Shown here: positions 50,734 to 59,717 of the stretch, piece by piece
How the letters are laid out: every line of letters starts with the position of its first letter
Numbering within the stretch: the first letter of the stretch is position 1
Assembly: GCA_032334055.1 (NCBI GenBank)
Contig: JAUOZS010000001.1
Location: 434,001-498,000, forward strand
Reading direction: 5' to 3'
DNA from: Selenomonadales bacterium 4137-cl
GTDB taxonomy: Bacteria; Bacillota; Negativicutes; Sporomusales; UBA7701
Length of the DNA: 64,000 nucleotides
Made by a program: the position numbers and the translations under genes
The notes under the pieces: generated by a model
Databases searched by the model: none
What the model was told of the DNA's origin: nothing
What the model saw: the letters and a program-made list of their open reading frames with translations, nothing else

Positions 50734-52525
50734 GAGAGTGTTTCGAAACCCCTGTATACTGTGGCCATTGAGTACCCATCATGGTTAAAAAGGCGGCCCG
50801 TCACCTCAATTTAGGGATATGCCGGAAAGAATAACGTTTGATTCTATCCCCTATGGCCCTTACTGACCCACCAGGACCGCTGGGAGCCCGACCGATGGGC
50901 AGACTTGGTCCCGGGTAAGTGTATAGAGCCGTTTGATATTCACCACTGCTGCGGTAAACGCGACCTGAAGGAGCGTTTTGGTTCTGCCTATATATCTGGC
51001 TTGACGCATTCCTTTGCGAATCAGGTGCGCCACTTTTCGCTCCACCTTGGCCCGCTTCACGTACAGCGTTCGGAATTCTTCTGTGGCCATCTCGGCCAGA
51101 ATCTCCCGCCGCCGCTCTTCCTGCGAATGCAGCTCAATCGTCTTTCCCTTGCCGTGACGGGTGCACTGGTCCCGGAACTTACAACGGTTGCAGGTCGCTT
51201 TGGGGAAAACAAACACATCAATGCCGCCCTTGCGATGCCGGACCGTGGCCGTGATTTCTCCCGCCGGACACCAGCAGATTCCTTGCCCAAAATCGATGGT
51301 AAAGTCCTGTTTGCCAAACCGTTTCTTCGGGGCGTGAGCCCCTGGCAGCGGCGCCACCGGCGTTACTTGATGTTTAGCCATCTGATCGCGGGCTTCGAGT
51401 GTGCCGTACGCGGTATCCCCGAGCAGCTTGCCAGGCTTGACGAGGGTTCCCGCCAACAAGGGATCGACCGACTCGCCATCCGGCCGGTTTCCGGCAGTGA
51501 TATCGATGCCGGTAATAAGTTCACTGGCTTCGTCCATGAGAATCTGGCTCTTATGGCCGTTGAACCTGCCGCTTGAGGTTTTGTGTCCGTGCCTCATGTC
51601 CGGGTCCGTTACCGAAAGAATGCGGTCAGGAGCCACGCCCTGTTTGAGATGGATACCGGTGTCATCGGTGACAATATCCTGCTCGGTGACATTACCCAGG
51701 AGTTCCATGGCCGTCTTTTCGTCCGCCGTCAATTCGGCCCCCTTGAGCGCATCCAAGATGGCGCGACCGTCGCCGACCAACTGGCGGAGGAGCTGGGTTC
51801 TGGCTTCAGCATCATCCCACCGGATCTTCTCCTTGCCGTTTTGGCTGTAATCCAAGGACAAAGAAAGGGCGTTCAACCGGTCCCGTGCCGTACCGCCGGC
51901 ATGACTGCTTACGGCGAACATCTTCTGGATGGCCTTTTTAATTAAGGTGTAGGTGTCCTGGAGAGCGCCCGCTCCCAGCACCTGGGTGGAGTCAAGAATC
52001 TGCAGTCCCCGGTCCTTCAAGATCCCCGTTTCTTTGGCGAGGCGGACAAATCGTTCAAAAACCAGCTTCTGTTGCTTATTGAGCAGCAGCCGGGTACGAA
52101 ACCGGCACAGGGCCGTATGGTCGAAGCCCGTTTCGTTCAGGCCCAGACCCAGCGCTTTTTTCCAGCGCAGGTCATAGCGGGCGCGCTGTTCCGCTTCCCG
52201 ATCCGAAACGTTGTCATGATACATCAACAACAGCACTTTCGACAGCAGAGCCGGAGAAACCGAAGGCCGGCCAACGGCACTGTACAGGTCGGCAAAGTCT
52301 TCTTCCCGGATGAGGCGCTCGCCCCACCGGGCAAACAGTCCGTAAATGCTATCGGGATCGACCAGCGGACCATCCAGCCACGCTTCTAAATCCAATAAGC
52401 TGGTCTGTTTATCTTGGCTTCCTAACACGGCGTTCACCTCTACAGGTAAATTCGCCGTCAGGCCTTGATTTCCCTGGTTTCAAGGGAATCTCCGGTTTGA
52501 TTTCAATGGGTTTTGCAACACACTC
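50734..52525 (-). mobile_element. IS1182-type insertion sequence, copy 1
   Basis: Element of 1792 bp bounded by CTAG target duplications (50730-50733 and 52526-52529). Ends are imperfect inverted repeats, GAGAGTGTTTCGAAACCC and GAGTGTGTTGCAAAACCC. One transposase gene on the minus strand. Same length and ends as copy 2, but opposite orientation. Confidence 0.93.
50860..52437 (-). CDS. IS1182-family transposase, copy 1
   Basis: DDE transposase of 525 residues. The N-terminal DUF772-like part (PVSPALLSKVLLLMYHDN-type segment, EAEQRARYDLRWKKALGL) and central DTAYGTLEARDQ and the Cys cluster CNRCKFRDQC followed by SQEERRREI are characteristic of IS1182-like enzymes. The catalytic Asp residues lie around DSTQVLGAG and DTAYG. 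Translation is identical to the copy at 58014, so transposition was recent. Start ATG-type codon near 52437 with GAGGTG upstream. Confidence 0.93.
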   Translation of the reverse strand: MNAVLGSQDKQTSLLDLEAWLDGPLVDPDSIYGLFARWGERLIREEDFADLYSAVGRPSVSPALLSKVLLLMYHDNVSDREAEQRARYDLRWKKALGLGLNETGFDHTALCRFRTRLLLNKQQKLVFERFVRLAKETGILKDRGLQILDSTQVLGAGALQDTYTLIKKAIQKMFAVSSHAGGTARDRLNALSLSLDYSQNGKEKIRWDDAEARTQLLRQLVGDGRAILDALKGAELTADEKTAMELLGNVTEQDIVTDDTGIHLKQGVAPDRILSVTDPDMRHGHKTSSGRFNGHKSQILMDEASELITGIDITAGNRPDGESVDPLLAGTLVKPGKLLGDTAYGTLEARDQMAKHQVTPVAPLPGAHAPKKRFGKQDFTIDFGQGICWCPAGEITATVRHRKGGIDVFVFPKATCNRCKFRDQCTRHGKGKTIELHSQEERRREILAEMATEEFRTLYVKRAKVERKVAHLIRKGMRQARYIGRTKTLLQVAFTAAVVNIKRLYTLTRDQVCPSVGLPAVLVGQ

Positions 52526-53004
52526 CTAGACCTTCGGCAATTAACAGGAGTACATCAAGCGAAAAACTTATATTTGTATTTGGTGCCTCAATTTTCGCTA
52601 AATGGCCTGTACTAATATCAATCTTTGCCGCGAGTTCTTCCTGTGATAATCCCCGAAGATTGCGATAAAACGATATTTTTCTTCCGATTTCTTTATATGT
52701 TGGGAAAAATTTATCCTTATCTTTTTTTCGCACTAGGTACACTCTCCTATGATTTGGTACTATGTTAATTATAGGAGAGCTACCAGAGCATATGCACTTC
52801 TGGTAAGTGTAATATATCCTTATATTATTTATAAAGTAACATTATAATATATATAATTTTATGGGATAATATGGTTATAGTTTGAAGGGTTTTAGGAGCT
52901 TTTGGCGAAGACTATATCGGACTGATATGGAAATAACTTGAAGGCAACTTACATTTTATGGCATACTATTATAGCATGGGTAGCGCAAGATAGAGTGGGT
53001 GAAA

Positions 53005-53679
53005 ATGCAGGTTTTTTGTCGTTACGCTCCTTTGATACTCGTAGTATTGGGAACGATGGTAGGTTTAACTGGATATTACCTGGATATGGTCTTGCGTGTT
53101 AGTTTTGAAAGGCTATTATGGCTGGGGGCTACCCTTCTTCTGGCATTAGCCGGATTAATTACTGGCAGGATGATTCAGAGGCTCAATTTAAGTTCGCTCA
53201 CTGATTTTACGACAGGCTTATGGAACAGGAGATACTTTTACCTGCGGTTAGATGAAGAAGAAGCACGGGCAACAAAAAAGAAAGCTCCGTTGTGTGTAGC
53301 CATGATAGATGTGGATGGCTTTAAAGCAGTTAACGACACTTACGGTCATGCCGCAGGGGACTTGTTACTGTCTGACCTTGCTGCTATTTTCAAGAAAAAT
53401 ACTAGAGCTACGGATGTTGTTGCTCGTTGGGGTGGCGACGAGTTTGCCATAATTTTCTCCGAAACTTCTATAAAAGATGCTCATGAAGTCATAGAGAGGA
53501 TACGACAGAAGGTCGAGGCGAAATTTAGTTCTTCATACGATCTTACTATAAGCGCGGGAGTTATTTCGCTAGAACCAAATCAGGACATAAGAGACTTACT
53601 TATTAAAGCTGACAAGGCACTATACAAAGCAAAGGAGCAAAAAAATTCGGTTATTACGATAACTGAATTTATAAGATAA
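53005..53679 (+). CDS. Membrane-bound diguanylate cyclase (GGDEF)
   Basis: Protein of 224 residues making cyclic di-GMP. Two N-terminal membrane segments (PLILVVLGTMVGLTGYYL; LLWLGATLLLALAGLITG) are followed at once by a complete GGDEF domain: DFTTGLWNRRYF, IDVDGFKAVNDTYGHAAGD and GGDEF at 143-147. The inhibitory I-site RxxD (R134, D137) is present, so product feedback is expected. No separate sensor domain. ATG 53005 follows GAGTGGG. It is followed directly by a small gene and a CBO0543-type gene, probably one transcript. AT-richer than the phage genes. Confidence 0.93.
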   Translation: MQVFCRYAPLILVVLGTMVGLTGYYLDMVLRVSFERLLWLGATLLLALAGLITGRMIQRLNLSSLTDFTTGLWNRRYFYLRLDEEEARATKKKAPLCVAMIDVDGFKAVNDTYGHAAGDLLLSDLAAIFKKNTRATDVVARWGGDEFAIIFSETSIKDAHEVIERIRQKVEAKFSSSYDLTISAGVISLEPNQDIRDLLIKADKALYKAKEQKNSVITITEFIR

Positions 53680-53904
53680 ATGATCCATAAATCGAAGGAA
53701 TACATAAAAAGAGAAACCGAAATATGCGACAATATTGAAAAAGCCCTCAATGAGATTAACCGGCTTAATAAAGATGGACAAGACTCAACTTACTCTTTCC
53801 GAAGACTTGAAGCAGCGTTGAGGGAACTTGAATTATTAAAGTTTGGGGAAGTGATAACCCCATGCTGTCGTCACCAGAATTGGTTGAACTACAAAGGCAG
53901 TTAA
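53680..53904 (+). CDS. Small charged helical protein (74 aa)
   Basis: Unrecognised protein of 74 residues, helical and charged (KEYIKRETEICDNIEKALNEINRL; SFRRLEAALRELELLKFGE), ending in a short Cys pair (CCRHQN). ATG 53680 immediately follows the cyclase stop. The last 43 nt overlap the next gene. Size and helical hairpin pattern recall small regulatory partners, but nothing more can be said. Confidence 0.55.
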   Translation: MIHKSKEYIKRETEICDNIEKALNEINRLNKDGQDSTYSFRRLEAALRELELLKFGEVITPCCRHQNWLNYKGS

Positions 53905-54404
53905 CCGCGCTCCGCTTTGAACAGTGGCGTCATGAATCTCTATTTTCACTTCAATGGTGGTTCTTACTGTTCTTGCTTATTGCTCCTTGGCTTATCTGGG
54001 TTAAGCTGGTTGAAAGGAGACGGGTGCTGGAAATCAGCCTATTTGGGGCGTTGACAATTGGCTTGATAACCTTAATGGACGCTATGGGCATGGAGTTGGG
54101 TCTGTGGGGATATAGGTATAAACTTACCCCGCTTCTTCCCATGCTTCTACCAATGGATTTTTCTGTTTTAGCTGTTATACATATGCTGATTTACCAATAT
54201 TTCAGGCCGTGGAAAGCGTTTATAACGGCCCTTACTGTCGCGGGCTGTGTGTTTGCCTTTATTGGGGAACCGTTTATGGAATACATTGGTATATATCAAA
54301 GGTATGGATGGCTCTATATATACTCTTTGCCGATATATGTTGGTAAAGCTGTGGCTTGCAGGCTGATAGTCGCAACGCTTATGAAATTAAACCAGGCAAG
54401 ATAA
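53862..54404 (+). CDS. CBO0543-family membrane protein
   Basis: Integral membrane protein of 180 residues matching the CBO0543 family, common in endospore-forming Firmicutes. Features: LQWWFLLFLLIAPWLIWVKLVERRRVLEI, then MGMELGLWGYRYKLTPLLP, MDFSVLAVIHMLIYQYF and a late GIYQRYGWLYIYSLPIY. Four to five membrane segments. Function unknown; a sporulation link is only by association. In the same direction as the cyclase gene and overlapping the small gene before it. Confidence 0.82.
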   Translation: MLSSPELVELQRQLTALRFEQWRHESLFSLQWWFLLFLLIAPWLIWVKLVERRRVLEISLFGALTIGLITLMDAMGMELGLWGYRYKLTPLLPMLLPMDFSVLAVIHMLIYQYFRPWKAFITALTVAGCVFAFIGEPFMEYIGIYQRYGWLYIYSLPIYVGKAVACRLIVATLMKLNQAR

Positions 54405-54444
54405 AGCGGGCACTAATATTAGAGGATCGTGACGTGCTGAAACG

Positions 54445-54625
54445 ATGCGTCTGGAAACAGTTGCCAGGGTGCGCGAGATAGCTAGGGTTCTGCAGGATTT
54501 TGACGGGTATCCGGGAATTTGACGAGGAGTTGTTCGGGATGATAGTTGAGCGTATTCTGGTAAAAAATCTGGTACAAGTGGAGTTTGTGCTACGGTCGGG
54601 GGTTGGGATAACTGAGGTATTATAA
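54445..54625 (+). pseudogene. Remnant of a serine recombinase C-terminus
   Basis: Two frames carry pieces of a large serine recombinase tail: ETVARVREIARVLQDFDG (54445 onward) and, after a shift, EFDEELFGMIVERILVKN, VQVEFVLRSGVGITEVL to TAA 54625. This matches the closing part of such enzymes (the ERI.V.....VEF...G segment). No upstream catalytic domain is present. It indicates a lost mobile element. Confidence 0.7.
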
Positions 54626-54634
54626 AAACTTAAG

Positions 54635-54754
54635 GTCTTTTATGGAGAAGATGCGTTTCGCGCCGTTTTTCGGCGCATTATGATTAGATTGTGGGTTGGT
54701 GGGGAAATGAGCCTGCGAAAGATAGCAGGAAATTTACGATTTTTTAAAGAATAA
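54635..54754 (+). pseudogene. Second mobile-element fragment
   Basis: Short open stretch to TAA 54754, without start or RBS, reading FYGEDAFRAVFRRIMIRLW and MSLRKIAGNLRFFKE. The last part looks like a recombinase or transposase helix-turn-helix. Probably debris of the same lost element. No intact gene lies between 54405 and 54799. Confidence 0.35.
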
Positions 54755-54799
54755 TATAAAGCATTTGTCCTACCAAATACCTTTTAGCTGGGGGATTGC

Positions 54800-55945
54800 A
54801 TGAGAAAGAAGAGGCTTATCACCTGGGCTTTTACGATAACCTTCTCCGTAAGTATTGCTCTGGGTCCAACGCTAGTCGTCATGGCCGATGAGGTCGAGCA
54901 GATGCAAACTGAACTTAACTCGATTACGCAGCAGATACAGGACCAACTGGGAAAGGTCAACAAAATCAAACAGGAAGTCAACACTGTGGCCGGGCAGTTG
55001 GAAGAGGTAGAGACAGAATTGGACCAACGCCAGGGAGAGCTTCGTTCTGTCGAGGGTCGGCTTCTGGCTACGCAGCGTCAGATCGAAGAAAACACCAAGC
55101 TCCTGGAGAAAACCGAGAAGAGTTTGGCCAGCCGTACCCAGATACTGAATAAAAGAATCCGCGACATTTACATGTACGGCCAGGTAAGCTATATTGACGT
55201 CCTTGTCGGCGCGTCGGATTTTACCGATTTCACTACTCGCTACGACCTGCTCCGGCGCATCCTTAAAGCCGACGCCGAGCTTATCGCCAAAGCAAAGGCG
55301 GAACGGGAGCTTATCGCCCAGAAGAAAAAAGAGCTGGAACGGGATGTCGCGGCTATACAGGAACTGAAAAAGATAGCGGTTGAAAAACGGACGCTGGTGG
55401 CCTCCCGCTACCAGGCCAAGCGCTCGATTCTCGACAACCTGGAATCGCAGAAGGATGAGGCCGAGCGGGCTTATAACGAACTGCAGCGGTCTTCCAACCG
55501 CATCGAGCAGATGATCCGCGCCCGCAAAGGCGGCGGTGCGCCCTCCGGCGCTATCGTTACCGGAAGCTATATGTGGCCTACCAACGGCGTAATCACCTCC
55601 AATTTCGGCTGGCGCACCCATCCGGTGTTCGGGAATCAACGCCTGCATGCCGGCATGGACATCGGCAACGACCACGGGGAGCCGATCTATGCAGCCGACG
55701 GCGGCGTCGTCATCAGCGCGGGCTGGATAAGCGGTTACGGAAAGACGGTAATCATCGAGCACAACAGCACCTATTCCACCCTGTATGCCCATGCATCCGA
55801 GATTCTGGTCGGCGAAGGCCAGGTTGTTCGCAAGGGTCAAGTTATCGCCAGGGTGGGCGAGACCGGCTATACCACCGGTCCAAACCTCCACTTCGAGGTC
55901 CGTGTCAACGGCTCTCCGACCGACCCGCGGGGATATCTGCCCTAA
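54800..55945 (+). CDS. M23 peptidase with coiled coil (EnvC/LytM-like)
   Basis: Exported protein of 381 residues. Signal peptide at residues 1-30 (AFTITFSVSIALGPTLVVMA). Residues 31-250 form two long coiled coils (EQMQTELNSITQQIQDQL; ALAKAERELIAQKKKEL-type segments). The C-terminal LytM domain has all zinc/catalytic residues: H283 and D287 (RLHAGMDIGN), H331 (YAHAS) and H364 (NLHFEVR). It should cut peptide cross-links in the cell wall. Followed by a hairpin at the stop codon and by a deacetylase gene in the same direction. Confidence 0.93.
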   Translation: MRKKRLITWAFTITFSVSIALGPTLVVMADEVEQMQTELNSITQQIQDQLGKVNKIKQEVNTVAGQLEEVETELDQRQGELRSVEGRLLATQRQIEENTKLLEKTEKSLASRTQILNKRIRDIYMYGQVSYIDVLVGASDFTDFTTRYDLLRRILKADAELIAKAKAERELIAQKKKELERDVAAIQELKKIAVEKRTLVASRYQAKRSILDNLESQKDEAERAYNELQRSSNRIEQMIRARKGGGAPSGAIVTGSYMWPTNGVITSNFGWRTHPVFGNQRLHAGMDIGNDHGEPIYAADGGVVISAGWISGYGKTVIIEHNSTYSTLYAHASEILVGEGQVVRKGQVIARVGETGYTTGPNLHFEVRVNGSPTDPRGYLP

Positions 55946-55986
55946 CGATGTTAGGGCAGTAATACTACTAATACTTGGAGATTTCG

Positions 55987-56804
55987 ATGACGAGAAAGAT
56001 TCTTGGGACGATATTACTGTCAGGGATAATTGTATTGCTCACCCTATCAGGCTGTTCAAGTCGTCAGCCGGGTAACCCTGCAGCGGTTGTTAATCCCCCC
56101 GCTGCAACTCCAGTAAATCAACCCGCGCTATCCTTCCCCACCGGGGTGCCTGTGCTGATGTACCACAGCATAAGTGAAGAGAAGGGCAACGACGCGGTAA
56201 TTTCGCCGGCCCTTTTCGCCGAACAGATGGCTTACCTTCACAGTCAGGGATACAACCCGGTAACTCTTGACCAGCTATACGACTACCTCACCGGGCAAAA
56301 GGGACTGCCCCCTAAACCGGTGGCGATTACTTTCGATGATGGCTACCGCGACACGTATGAGATTGCACTGCCCATCCTTAAACGGTATGGTTTCAAGAGC
56401 ACTCTTTTCGTGTTGACCGCCGATTCGGAGCGACGGCTGACCTGGCAAGAACTGCGGGAGATGAAGGCAGCCGGGATGGAGATAGCCTCCCACAGCTACA
56501 CGCACCGCAATTTGGCCGGTATGACGGCTACGGCCCAGGCTGATGAGATTACTCGGTCCAAGGAACTGCTGGACAGAAACCTCAACCAGGATACCCGTTT
56601 CTTCTGCTACCCAACAGCAGCTTCAGCAAGGAGACGATAAAAATACTGCGGGAAAAGGGTTTCAAGCTGGCCGTGACCACCGATCCTGGATGGGCTAAAC
56701 AGGGTGACGACCAATTTGCCTTACGTCGGGTATGGATCGGAAACGGCGTAGATATCAATCGTTTCAAAGAGCGTCTGACCCGGGCGGATTACCCAGTAAT
56801 ATAG
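55987..56804 (+). pseudogene. Polysaccharide deacetylase lipoprotein, frameshifted
   Basis: NodB-type deacetylase gene broken near 56615. The first frame has a lipoprotein signal (TLSGC), VPVLMYHSIS, the metal motif TFDDGYRD and SHSYTHRNL, then runs into a premature stop (TAA 56638-56640). The next frame continues SFSKETIKILREKGFKLAVT and ends at TAG 56804. Adding one G in CCAACAG(G)CAGC restores PTGSFSKE. A single-base deletion or sequencing error explains it. If whole, it would remove acetyl groups from peptidoglycan or another glycan at the cell surface. ATG 55987 with GGAG upstream. Confidence 0.85.
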
Positions 56805-56813
56805 CACAAAAGC

Positions 56814-56845
56814 AAAGAGCAAATATGCCGGCATATTTGCTCTTT
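56814..56845. terminator. Perfect 32-bp palindrome after the deacetylase
   Basis: AAAGAGCAAATATGCC and its exact complement meet without spacer at 56829/56830. TTTC then AT-rich DNA follows. Probably the terminator of the M23/deacetylase transcript. The remaining stretch 56846-57042 shows no gene. Confidence 0.6.
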
Positions 56846-57042
56846 CAATTATATAGCGAGAATATATAGCGTAAATAGGCCTCTCCAACCGATTGGCGAG
56901 GATAATTGCCAATGGGTTTAGCAAAGGATATTGCCTCATCGATTGAAAAGCAGTGACTCCGCTGTGTGAAGACCAGCGGGGTTATCTTTTACACTATCAG
57001 CGGTATTGCAATTTGACTGCTTCATACTCTTTTTATGGTGAC

Positions 57043-57573
57043 CTACGCGTTTTCACCAGTTTCCTTTTTTTCTTCACGTTCATGTTCGACCATTTCATGT
57101 ACTGCATGGTCTGCCATCAGAATAGCTGCGGGATTGTTGCCCGCCATCTCGAATTTTTCAAATACCCGCCTGGCCTGAGCTTCGCTCTCGGTTCGCTCTT
57201 GCAGGAGAGATTGGAGAAATATCTGTGTCCGGTAGTCATTCTCACACAACGATTTGTCATATGCCATATTGTATAAGGCAGTCATATTGATCTCATGCTC
57301 GACTATTTCCGCCAGAAGCTGTGCTGGTGATCCAAAACAAGAAGGTGGGGCGTCCAGTTCTCTCCAGAGGACGGTGTTCCCGCGTTTCACTATATAGTCT
57401 ACTATGTTTAAGGTATCCTTGAACCTTTCCTGGTACTGGATTTTAAGCCAGTTTGCCGTTCCTTCCAGTTCAACGGCTTCCGCATAAACGGAAGCGGCCA
57501 GGTAAAAATATGCGGACTCTAAACCATTCTTAATCAGGTAAACCAATACCCTTGCCATTTTATCCGAAAGCAT
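57043..57573 (-). CDS. Ferritin-like iron storage protein
   Basis: Four-helix-bundle ferritin of 176 residues, bacterial non-haem type. Helix A contains LESAYFYLAASVYAEAVELEG (ferroxidase Glu and Tyr), helix B TANWLKIQYQERFKDTLN with Glu, and helix C LLAEIVEHEINMTALYNMA. It would oxidise Fe(II) and store it in a 24-mer shell, limiting oxidative stress. GGAGGGG lies 9 nt before the ATG. Monocistronic, convergent with the M23/deacetylase genes. Confidence 0.9.
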   Translation of the reverse strand: MLSDKMARVLVYLIKNGLESAYFYLAASVYAEAVELEGTANWLKIQYQERFKDTLNIVDYIVKRGNTVLWRELDAPPSCFGSPAQLLAEIVEHEINMTALYNMAYDKSLCENDYRTQIFLQSLLQERTESEAQARRVFEKFEMAGNNPAAILMADHAVHEMVEHEREEKKETGENA

Positions 57574-57693
57574 TTTAAAACCCCTCCGTTGACATAGTCG
57601 GATTACAGTACATTATATGTAAGTAGGGTTATGATGTTGACGTTTTCAGCCTGTCGAGAAAGGGGACGGGACGATCAATAACCCCAAAAACGC

Positions 57694-57725
57694 AACAGGC
57701 AACCGGTAAACACCAGTTGCCTGTT
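57694..57725. terminator. Bidirectional terminator beyond the split deacetylase gene
   Basis: Stem AACAGGCAAC (57694-57703) / GTTGCCTGTT (57716-57725), loop 12 nt. ACTTTTTTT follows on plus; on minus the run GCGTTTTTGG follows. On the minus strand it ends the DUF881/deacetylase operon. Confidence 0.8.
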
Positions 57726-57925
57726 ACTTTTTTTATATATTCTCGGCGCTTTGCTCCGGGATATTATCGGTGCAGAATTTCTTCGACTGTCACAAATCGA
57801 AACCCTTGCTGACGCAAGTTTTTTATTATGATCTCCGTTGCGGCCAGGGTTTGGCTGCGATCCCCGCCTATTACTCCATCACCGTCATGCAGAAGCACTA
57901 TCGATCCGTTGCGCACTTTACCTAG

Positions 57926-59717
57926 GAGTGTGTTGCAAAACCCATTGAAATCAAACCGGAGATTCCCTTGAAACCAGGGAAATCAAGGCCTGACGGCGAA
58001 TTTACCTGTAGAGGTGAACGCCGTGTTAGGAAGCCAAGATAAACAGACCAGCTTATTGGATTTAGAAGCGTGGCTGGATGGTCCGCTGGTCGATCCCGAT
58101 AGCATTTACGGACTGTTTGCCCGGTGGGGCGAGCGCCTCATCCGGGAAGAAGACTTTGCCGACCTGTACAGTGCCGTTGGCCGGCCTTCGGTTTCTCCGG
58201 CTCTGCTGTCGAAAGTGCTGTTGTTGATGTATCATGACAACGTTTCGGATCGGGAAGCGGAACAGCGCGCCCGCTATGACCTGCGCTGGAAAAAAGCGCT
58301 GGGTCTGGGCCTGAACGAAACGGGCTTCGACCATACGGCCCTGTGCCGGTTTCGTACCCGGCTGCTGCTCAATAAGCAACAGAAGCTGGTTTTTGAACGA
58401 TTTGTCCGCCTCGCCAAAGAAACGGGGATCTTGAAGGACCGGGGACTGCAGATTCTTGACTCCACCCAGGTGCTGGGAGCGGGCGCTCTCCAGGACACCT
58501 ACACCTTAATTAAAAAGGCCATCCAGAAGATGTTCGCCGTAAGCAGTCATGCCGGCGGTACGGCACGGGACCGGTTGAACGCCCTTTCTTTGTCCTTGGA
58601 TTACAGCCAAAACGGCAAGGAGAAGATCCGGTGGGATGATGCTGAAGCCAGAACCCAGCTCCTCCGCCAGTTGGTCGGCGACGGTCGCGCCATCTTGGAT
58701 GCGCTCAAGGGGGCCGAATTGACGGCGGACGAAAAGACGGCCATGGAACTCCTGGGTAATGTCACCGAGCAGGATATTGTCACCGATGACACCGGTATCC
58801 ATCTCAAACAGGGCGTGGCTCCTGACCGCATTCTTTCGGTAACGGACCCGGACATGAGGCACGGACACAAAACCTCAAGCGGCAGGTTCAACGGCCATAA
58901 GAGCCAGATTCTCATGGACGAAGCCAGTGAACTTATTACCGGCATCGATATCACTGCCGGAAACCGGCCGGATGGCGAGTCGGTCGATCCCTTGTTGGCG
59001 GGAACCCTCGTCAAGCCTGGCAAGCTGCTCGGGGATACCGCGTACGGCACACTCGAAGCCCGCGATCAGATGGCTAAACATCAAGTAACGCCGGTGGCGC
59101 CGCTGCCAGGGGCTCACGCCCCGAAGAAACGGTTTGGCAAACAGGACTTTACCATCGATTTTGGGCAAGGAATCTGCTGGTGTCCGGCGGGAGAAATCAC
59201 GGCCACGGTCCGGCATCGCAAGGGCGGCATTGATGTGTTTGTTTTCCCCAAAGCGACCTGCAACCGTTGTAAGTTCCGGGACCAGTGCACCCGTCACGGC
59301 AAGGGAAAGACGATTGAGCTGCATTCGCAGGAAGAGCGGCGGCGGGAGATTCTGGCCGAGATGGCCACAGAAGAATTCCGAACGCTGTACGTGAAGCGGG
59401 CCAAGGTGGAGCGAAAAGTGGCGCACCTGATTCGCAAAGGAATGCGTCAAGCCAGATATATAGGCAGAACCAAAACGCTCCTTCAGGTCGCGTTTACCGC
59501 AGCAGTGGTGAATATCAAACGGCTCTATACACTTACCCGGGACCAAGTCTGCCCATCGGTCGGGCTCCCAGCGGTCCTGGTGGGTCAGTAAGGGCCATAG
59601 GGGATAGAATCAAACGTTATTCTTTCCGGCATATCCCTAAATTGAGGTGACGGGCCGCCTTTTTAACCATGATGGGTACTCAATGGCCACAGTATACAGG
59701 GGTTTCGAAACACTCTC
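57926..59717 (+). mobile_element. IS1182-type insertion sequence, copy 2
   Basis: 1792 bp, bounded by CTAG (57922-57925 and 59718-59721). Same ends as copy 1 and identical transposase. Inserted in a deacetylase gene, with the transposase opposing that gene's direction. Confidence 0.95.
58014..59591 (+). CDS. IS1182-family transposase, copy 2
   Basis: Intact transposase of 525 residues, identical in translation to the copy at 50860. It carries EAEQRARYDLRWKKALGLGL, DSTQVLGAGALQ, DTAYGTLEARDQ and the Cys cluster CNRCKFRDQCTRHGKGK. RNase H-like DDE enzyme that moves the element with 4-bp CTAG duplication. GAGGTG precedes the start codon. Both copies look functional. Confidence 0.95.
   Translation: MNAVLGSQDKQTSLLDLEAWLDGPLVDPDSIYGLFARWGERLIREEDFADLYSAVGRPSVSPALLSKVLLLMYHDNVSDREAEQRARYDLRWKKALGLGLNETGFDHTALCRFRTRLLLNKQQKLVFERFVRLAKETGILKDRGLQILDSTQVLGAGALQDTYTLIKKAIQKMFAVSSHAGGTARDRLNALSLSLDYSQNGKEKIRWDDAEARTQLLRQLVGDGRAILDALKGAELTADEKTAMELLGNVTEQDIVTDDTGIHLKQGVAPDRILSVTDPDMRHGHKTSSGRFNGHKSQILMDEASELITGIDITAGNRPDGESVDPLLAGTLVKPGKLLGDTAYGTLEARDQMAKHQVTPVAPLPGAHAPKKRFGKQDFTIDFGQGICWCPAGEITATVRHRKGGIDVFVFPKATCNRCKFRDQCTRHGKGKTIELHSQEERRREILAEMATEEFRTLYVKRAKVERKVAHLIRKGMRQARYIGRTKTLLQVAFTAAVVNIKRLYTLTRDQVCPSVGLPAVLVGQ

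Larger units (their letters stand above)
50644..52733 (-). pseudogene. XRE-family regulator interrupted by an IS element
   Basis: Small helix-turn-helix regulator split by IS copy 1. The N-terminal part reads GRKISFYRNLRGLSQEELAAKIDISTGHLAKIE... up to AEGL; removing the IS and one CTAG copy restores the frame into DIDIAALFTPIDISGPHLKK and the stop at 50644. The whole protein would be about 95 residues. Start GTG 52733 (AGGAGA 9 nt upstream). The interrupted form gains five IS-encoded residues (VCCKTH-type end). It lies back-to-back with the diguanylate cyclase gene, which it may once have regulated. Confidence 0.85.

Noticed and set aside
51057..51945. Open frames antisense to the transposase in copy 1 (and their twins in copy 2)
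   Set aside because: Shadows of the transposase; no RBS and no domain.
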